Shown here piece after piece: positions 53,390-57,488 of a DNA stretch of 57,488 nucleotides (its first letter is position 1; the number at the start of each line of letters is the position of its first letter). The stretch is taken from positions 1 through 57,488 of the forward strand of contig NZ_JAJOYT010000019.1 of NCBI RefSeq assembly GCF_021290965.1, read 5' to 3'. The notes under the pieces are model-generated. The model was not told where the DNA came from. It saw only the letters and a program-made list of their open reading frames with translations, and made no database searches. The DNA comes from Rheinheimera faecalis. GTDB lineage: Bacteria; Pseudomonadota; Gammaproteobacteria; Enterobacterales; Alteromonadaceae. Made by a program: the position numbers and the translations under genes.

Positions 53390-54139
53390 ATGATTAGTCA
53401 GAAATGGTCGAAGTTGATCCGCTCCCTGCAGCAAAAAAAATACCGCAAGGCAGAGCAACTATTTTTTGTCGAAGGCGAAAAATCTGTGCTGGAGTTGCTG
53501 CACAGTTCGTGGAAAGTGCGCGCAGTCTTTGGCACTGAACAGTTTTTGCAGCACCACCATGCTCTTTGCGCTAAAGCCGATTTGGTACAGCAATGCACTG
53601 AACATGAGCTAGTGCAGGTCGGTACTTTTAATAGCAATAACGCCGCTTTGGCCGTGGCTGAAATACCAGTAACAGTCCCATTTAAAGAGCAGAAAGGCGA
53701 TTGGGTGCTGGTTTTGGATCAAATCAATGACCCGGGCAACTTAGGCACTATTATTCGGGTCGCCGATTGGTATGGCATCCGCAACATCCTTTGCTCAGCT
53801 GACACAGTGGATTTATACAACCCCAAAGTGATAGCTGCAGCTAAAGGCTCCTTTTTGCGGGTGCAGATGTTTTATCAGGAGTTATTGCCGGTATTAGAGC
53901 AAAGCTCTATGCCTGTGTATGGTGCTTATCTCGAAGGTGAATCAGTGCATCAATTAAAGCTCAGTAAAGCCGGTGGTTATCTGGTGATGGGTAATGAAGC
54001 CAATGGTATTAGCCCTACACTAAAGCCCGTGATCAGCCACCCGGTAACTATCCCTGCATTCAGCGAAACCGAGTCACTCAATGTGGGTATAGCCACTGCT
54101 ATTTTGTGCGACAACCTGAAGCGTCTTTCTGCCTCTTAG
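53390..54139 (+). CDS. TrmH/SpoU-family RNA 2'-O-methyltransferase
   Basis: The 249-residue protein has an N-terminal substrate-binding domain (KYRKAEQLFFVEGEKSVLELL) and a SPOUT catalytic domain with the three motifs NDPGNLGTIIRVADWYG, YLVMGNEANGIS and ESLNVGIATAILCDNL. The target could be tRNA or 23S rRNA; the form is close to RlmB-like or TsnR-like members. AGAAGG precedes the ATG. Confidence 0.92.
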   Translation: MISQKWSKLIRSLQQKKYRKAEQLFFVEGEKSVLELLHSSWKVRAVFGTEQFLQHHHALCAKADLVQQCTEHELVQVGTFNSNNAALAVAEIPVTVPFKEQKGDWVLVLDQINDPGNLGTIIRVADWYGIRNILCSADTVDLYNPKVIAAAKGSFLRVQMFYQELLPVLEQSSMPVYGAYLEGESVHQLKLSKAGGYLVMGNEANGISPTLKPVISHPVTIPAFSETESLNVGIATAILCDNLKRLSAS

Positions 54140-54152
54140 ATAGTCCTGGTTA

Positions 54153-54190
54153 TAGCGGATCCGTCTGTAAGCATGCAGTCAGATCCGCTA
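54153..54190 (+). promoter_or_regulatory. Hairpin upstream of cysM
   Basis: TAGCGGATC and GATCCGCTA form a perfect 9-bp stem enclosing a 20-base loop that can pair further (CTG with CAG). It lies between the methyltransferase stop and the cysM start, with no T-run. It could be a terminator remnant, a leader structure or an operator. Confidence 0.4.
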
Positions 54191-54226
54191 CACTAAGCGC
54201 AATTTCTTCTGCCCCGCTGAGGTTTT

Positions 54227-55108
54227 ATGTTCCCTACCCTCGAAGATCATGTTGGCCAGACACCTTTAGTGCGGCTACAACGTATGGCCAATCACACGCA
54301 GAGCACTGTGCTATTGAAGCTCGAAGGTAATAATCCGGCCGGCTCAGTCAAAGACAGGCCTGCTCTTTATATGCTGCAACAAGCCGAAGCCCGGGGTGAT
54401 ATTAAGCCGGGCGACTGCCTGATTGAAGCCACCAGCGGCAATACTGGCATAGCGTTGGCGATGGCTGCGGCCATCAAAGGCTACAAAATGAAGCTGATTA
54501 TGCCGGACAATATGACGGATGAACGTAAAGCGTCGATGCGGGCTTATGGCGCTGAGCTGATACTGGTCAGTAAAGAACAAGGCATGGAGTACGCCCGTGA
54601 TTTAGCCAAACAAATGCAGGCTGAAGGTGTGGGTTTAGTGCTGGACCAGTTTAATAACAGCGACAATCCGGCGGCTCATTTCGCCTCGACTGGCCCTGAG
54701 ATCTGGCAACAAAGTCAGGGTAAAATAACTCATTTCGTCTCCAGCATGGGCACCACAGGTACCATTATGGGGGTGTCGCGTTATCTGAAACAGCACAACC
54801 CTGATATTCAAATCATAGGCTTGCAACCAGCTGAAGGCAGCAGTATTCCGGGCATTCGCCGTTGGCCAGAAGCTTATTTACCAGGCTTTTATGAAAAGCA
54901 GCGGGTTGATCAGATCATCGATATTACAGCGGACCAGGCCTTAGTAACTATGCGTCAACTGGCACAGCAGGAAGGTATCTTTTGTGGTGTCAGCTCTGGT
55001 GGTGCTGTCTATGCAGCATTACGTCTGGCCGAACAGCTGGATAACGCTGTGATAGTGGCCATTATCTGCGATCGGGGTGATCGTTATTTATCTTCAGGAA
55101 TTTATTAG
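54227..55108 (+). CDS. cysM: Cysteine synthase B
   Basis: CysM makes cysteine from O-acetylserine with sulfide or thiosulfate. The 293-residue PLP enzyme has Lys42 in NNPAGSVKDRPA as Schiff base, EATSGNTGIALAMAA as the substrate loop and SSGGAVYAAL for phosphate binding. A final IICDRGDRYLS is typical. Its TAG shares one base with the GTG of the next gene, so the two are coupled. Confidence 0.94.
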   Translation: MFPTLEDHVGQTPLVRLQRMANHTQSTVLLKLEGNNPAGSVKDRPALYMLQQAEARGDIKPGDCLIEATSGNTGIALAMAAAIKGYKMKLIMPDNMTDERKASMRAYGAELILVSKEQGMEYARDLAKQMQAEGVGLVLDQFNNSDNPAAHFASTGPEIWQQSQGKITHFVSSMGTTGTIMGVSRYLKQHNPDIQIIGLQPAEGSSIPGIRRWPEAYLPGFYEKQRVDQIIDITADQALVTMRQLAQQEGIFCGVSSGGAVYAALRLAEQLDNAVIVAIICDRGDRYLSSGIY

Positions 55109-55998
55109 TGCCTTTTGAATACTTAGCTTTATTGGCTGCTGTCTGCTGGGCTGTCGGTAGTTTGTTATCAGCCACAGCTTCCAGTCATTTAGGGGCTTTT
55201 GCTTTTACCCGTTGGCGCCTGGCTTGCGCAGCTAGCATGTTATGGCTCTGGGCTTATTTCAGCGGTGGCTTTACAACTTTGGCATTGCCTCAATTACCGC
55301 TTTTGGCCATCTCGGCTCTTATTGGTATTTTAATTGGGGATACCTCGTTATTTGCCTCAATGAACAGATTAGGCCCACGCCGTGCCGGTGTGTTATTTGC
55401 CACTCATGCGATGTTTTCGGTGTTGCTGGCTTATCTATTTTTAGATGAATCCATTTGGGGTTGGACTTTAGTCGGCTGTGGTTTATTAAGTTCAGGGGTG
55501 ATGACTGCCATAGTGCTGGGGCGCAGAGCAGAAGAACAGCATCATTGGGAATCGAATCAATCCCAACTTCGTTCTGGTATCGCCTTAGGTTTAACTTCAG
55601 CTTTATGCCAGGCTGCTTCTACCTTAATGTTAAAGCCTTTGATGGAAACTGACATCGATGCGGTCAGTGCTTCGGCGGTAAGGATGACAGTCGCCTTATT
55701 TGCTCATCTGCTGCTGTTCTGGGCAGGATTTAAGGTGGCCCGTGTTTATTTACCTATGACAAAAAAAGTATTCGCCATGGTGTTTGTTAATGCGGGGTTG
55801 TCGATGGTGATAGGTATGACGCTGATTTTGCAGGCTTTAAAAACGGGTGATGCAGGTTTAATAGGTATGCTGTCGTCAGTCAGCCCTGTGTTGGTCGTGC
55901 CTTTATTATGGCTGGTTTATAAAAGACGACCGGCTTTAGGCGCATGGCTAGGTGCCAGCCTGACAGTAGCTGGCACAGTGTTGATTTTATGGCATTAG
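55108..55998 (+). CDS. EamA-family (DMT) transporter
   Basis: A 296-residue inner-membrane protein with ten predicted helices in two EamA repeats, for example LALLAAVCWAVGSLLSATA, LFATHAMFSVLLAYLFLDESIWGW, and LIGMLSSVSPVLVVPLLWLVYKRRPALGAWLGA. The family exports metabolites. Translational coupling to cysM hints at export of cysteine or a relative, which is inference. The start is GTG. Confidence 0.9.
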   Translation: MPFEYLALLAAVCWAVGSLLSATASSHLGAFAFTRWRLACAASMLWLWAYFSGGFTTLALPQLPLLAISALIGILIGDTSLFASMNRLGPRRAGVLFATHAMFSVLLAYLFLDESIWGWTLVGCGLLSSGVMTAIVLGRRAEEQHHWESNQSQLRSGIALGLTSALCQAASTLMLKPLMETDIDAVSASAVRMTVALFAHLLLFWAGFKVARVYLPMTKKVFAMVFVNAGLSMVIGMTLILQALKTGDAGLIGMLSSVSPVLVVPLLWLVYKRRPALGAWLGASLTVAGTVLILWH

Positions 55999-56010
55999 GC
56001 CATGCGGTTA

Positions 56011-57210
56011 TCAAATAGCTTCGGGGATTTGGTTTCTGTGGTAATCAATCAGACTCAAAATTTCCGCCAAAGCACCTGCATGGCTTGGCGTTAAAATACC
56101 ATTGTGACCTAAAATAATATCGTCTGAAACAGCCAATACCCAGACCGCCTGCATATTGGCGTCATCACAACTCTGGATAGTGCGACGAGCCTGTACCCGG
56201 GCACGAATACGCCAGCCCGAACGGTTGAGCTGCATCATGCAACCTGGTATAGCATCATGCTGAGCTAAGCTGCTATGAAGGTGAATAGGAGTCTCACAGT
56301 TACCTCTGGGGCACTTATCAATATCGTGCGTGATAGCCCAGGAATTTCCCACCGCCTGCTCACCATCTTTTAAGAAGTTAAAAGCTTCTTTTACCGCAAA
56401 GTCCCCTTTGGACTGTAATACCACCATACTGGGCTTTTGCCTGTCGACGCTTAATAAAGTGTCGAGCGGTTTATACTCTTTAGCTGTCACGGCCGGGTTG
56501 AGCAATAAATACAAATTCGGGTTGTCTTTACCGAGATCTATGGCTTTTTTTACCCGTTCTTTACTGGCGTGCAAAGCCACTGAACCGCCTAAGCTATGGC
56601 CAATAAAGATGTATCGTTTCAGTTGGCCTTGTTCGACTACAGCATCCAGTTTATCCAATAACTGACTCACCCCTTGTTCGCCAACCAGACGTGACACCCT
56701 TTTGCGTTGGAAAATGGTAGGAAAATCCAGAGGTTCCATCCAGCCTTCTGCTTTATAAGATTCATCCAGCCAGAGTGGATCGTATTTATCCCCTCGCCAA
56801 CCCAGATAAAGACCGATCAAATTACGCTGAGGAGCAACTTGCTGTAATTCTTTGATATAGGTCTGAAAAGCAACGAAGTTTGAATCTGTGGGTGCCGCAT
56901 TCTGATGCCAGCCATGCACAAAAATCACCAATTCTGCGGTGGCAGAGTCTGGCTTTTTAATACGATCGAACAAAGCCTGCTGCTGCTTTAAATCATGAGG
57001 CTGACCTTCGTCGTCAAATTCAACGACATGGAAATTGCTGTTTGCCGTATTTTCATCCGGAAAATGGTATTGCTGATCAGGAATAGGTGTGACAAAAGTG
57101 GAGATCAGGACCAGGGTTAACAACATCAATGGTGTTAATTTCAACCATGAACGCCAGCCAAGCCGGATCATTCTGAACCAAAGGTACTGTAACGCGCGAA
57201 CTAAAATCAA
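56011..57210 (-). CDS. Membrane-anchored alpha/beta hydrolase-like protein
   Basis: The frame gives 399 residues from a TTG at 57210; an ATG at 57171 (386 residues) is an alternative, and neither has a clear ribosome site. An N-terminal hydrophobic anchor (LTPLMLLTLVLISTFV) is followed by VIFVHGWHQNAAPTDSN and YIFIGHSLGGSVALHA, the nucleophile elbow with its serine. A candidate acid and histidine lie later (HSSLAQHDAI). Substrate unknown. It is convergent with the EamA gene. Confidence 0.8.
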   Translation of the reverse strand: MILVRALQYLWFRMIRLGWRSWLKLTPLMLLTLVLISTFVTPIPDQQYHFPDENTANSNFHVVEFDDEGQPHDLKQQQALFDRIKKPDSATAELVIFVHGWHQNAAPTDSNFVAFQTYIKELQQVAPQRNLIGLYLGWRGDKYDPLWLDESYKAEGWMEPLDFPTIFQRKRVSRLVGEQGVSQLLDKLDAVVEQGQLKRYIFIGHSLGGSVALHASKERVKKAIDLGKDNPNLYLLLNPAVTAKEYKPLDTLLSVDRQKPSMVVLQSKGDFAVKEAFNFLKDGEQAVGNSWAITHDIDKCPRGNCETPIHLHSSLAQHDAIPGCMMQLNRSGWRIRARVQARRTIQSCDDANMQAVWVLAVSDDIILGHNGILTPSHAGALAEILSLIDYHRNQIPEAI

Positions 57211-57488
57211 ACCACACCCAAAACTGCTGTAAAAACGGGCTGCATTATAGCCAAATAGGGGGGTAAAAGGTAGGTGGAATTGGTGTAGATCGCCTGTAGG
57301 GGCGTCCCTTGTGGGCGGCCGTTTGGAATTTTAAGAGCAGTGAGGTGTTGAATTCTGGGCTGTGAACTACATTATTCCGGGCATCCTGCCCTCCACCCTT
57401 CGGGCCGGCTGCGCCGTTCAAAAACGTTCCAGACGTTTTTGTCGCATGGGAAATGCCATGCTCGGGTGATTGACCACTAAATTCTAAG
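57211..57488. other. Non-coding end of the window
   Basis: No gene is supported here. The stretch has a composition unlike coding neighbours. It holds a strong hairpin at 57419-57441 (CAAAAACGT, TCCAG, ACGTTTTTG) with T-run-like ends, and short GC-rich palindromic pieces such as CGGGCCGGC. It may be a dispersed repeat or the start of a regulatory region continuing past the edge. Confidence 0.4.

Overview
The window looks like chromosomal DNA of a marine or freshwater gammaproteobacterium of the Alteromonadales/Chromatiales grouping. Rheinheimera or a close relative is my guess, from protein flavour, glutamine-rich cytosolic proteins and gene content; no rRNA is present to test it. Coding density is high, most genes are core or near-core, and no tRNA, rRNA or CRISPR was seen.

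Layout. (1) 1-996: the right end of a Tn7-like transposon, with tnsA, the first codons of tnsB and three TnsB-type sites, inserted exactly behind yhiN; the rest lies off the left edge. (2) 997-9641: a divergent LPS inner-core block. Leftward are a GT25 transferase, a WaaE-like GT2, a fused WaaA-KdkA protein and yhiN; rightward are gmhA, hldE, a family 9 heptosyltransferase and gmhB. Together they make ADP-heptose and build and phosphorylate the Kdo/heptose core. (3) 9638-27581: housekeeping and accessory genes: peroxiredoxin, rsmJ, an ABC permease fused to an M1 peptidase with its ATPase, a Tag-like glycosylase, prlC, gor, a MocR regulator facing a class II aldolase/DapA-like pair, manC, a DUF6492-like protein and small proteins. 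(4) 27742-48462: a surface-protein region. A leftward run (S8 protease, TIGR03032 protein, 3671-residue repeat protein) follows a run of three Collar-domain proteins plus a DUF6916-like protein. Next come a GNAT, two sulfotransferases, a methyltransferase-PhyH dioxygenase fusion and an Asp/Asn beta-hydroxylase. (5) 48589-57210: an HExxH protein, an FG-GAP protein, ylqF, an amidohydrolase, a TrmH-type methyltransferase, cysM, an EamA transporter and an alpha/beta hydrolase.

The most unusual item is the end of the giant gene. Its C-terminus carries a choice-of-anchor-U-like region, two cadherin-like repeats and a GlyGly-CTERM-like sorting tail, yet there is no stop codon. The frame runs on into a signal-peptide-like segment and a small outer-membrane beta-barrel. 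An in-frame ATG with an ideally placed Shine-Dalgarno sequence sits where the sorting tail and the signal peptide share residues. This could be one fused protein, two proteins from one frame, or both. With the neighbouring protease and modifying enzymes it is my best candidate for an undescribed system, but the functional link is inference.
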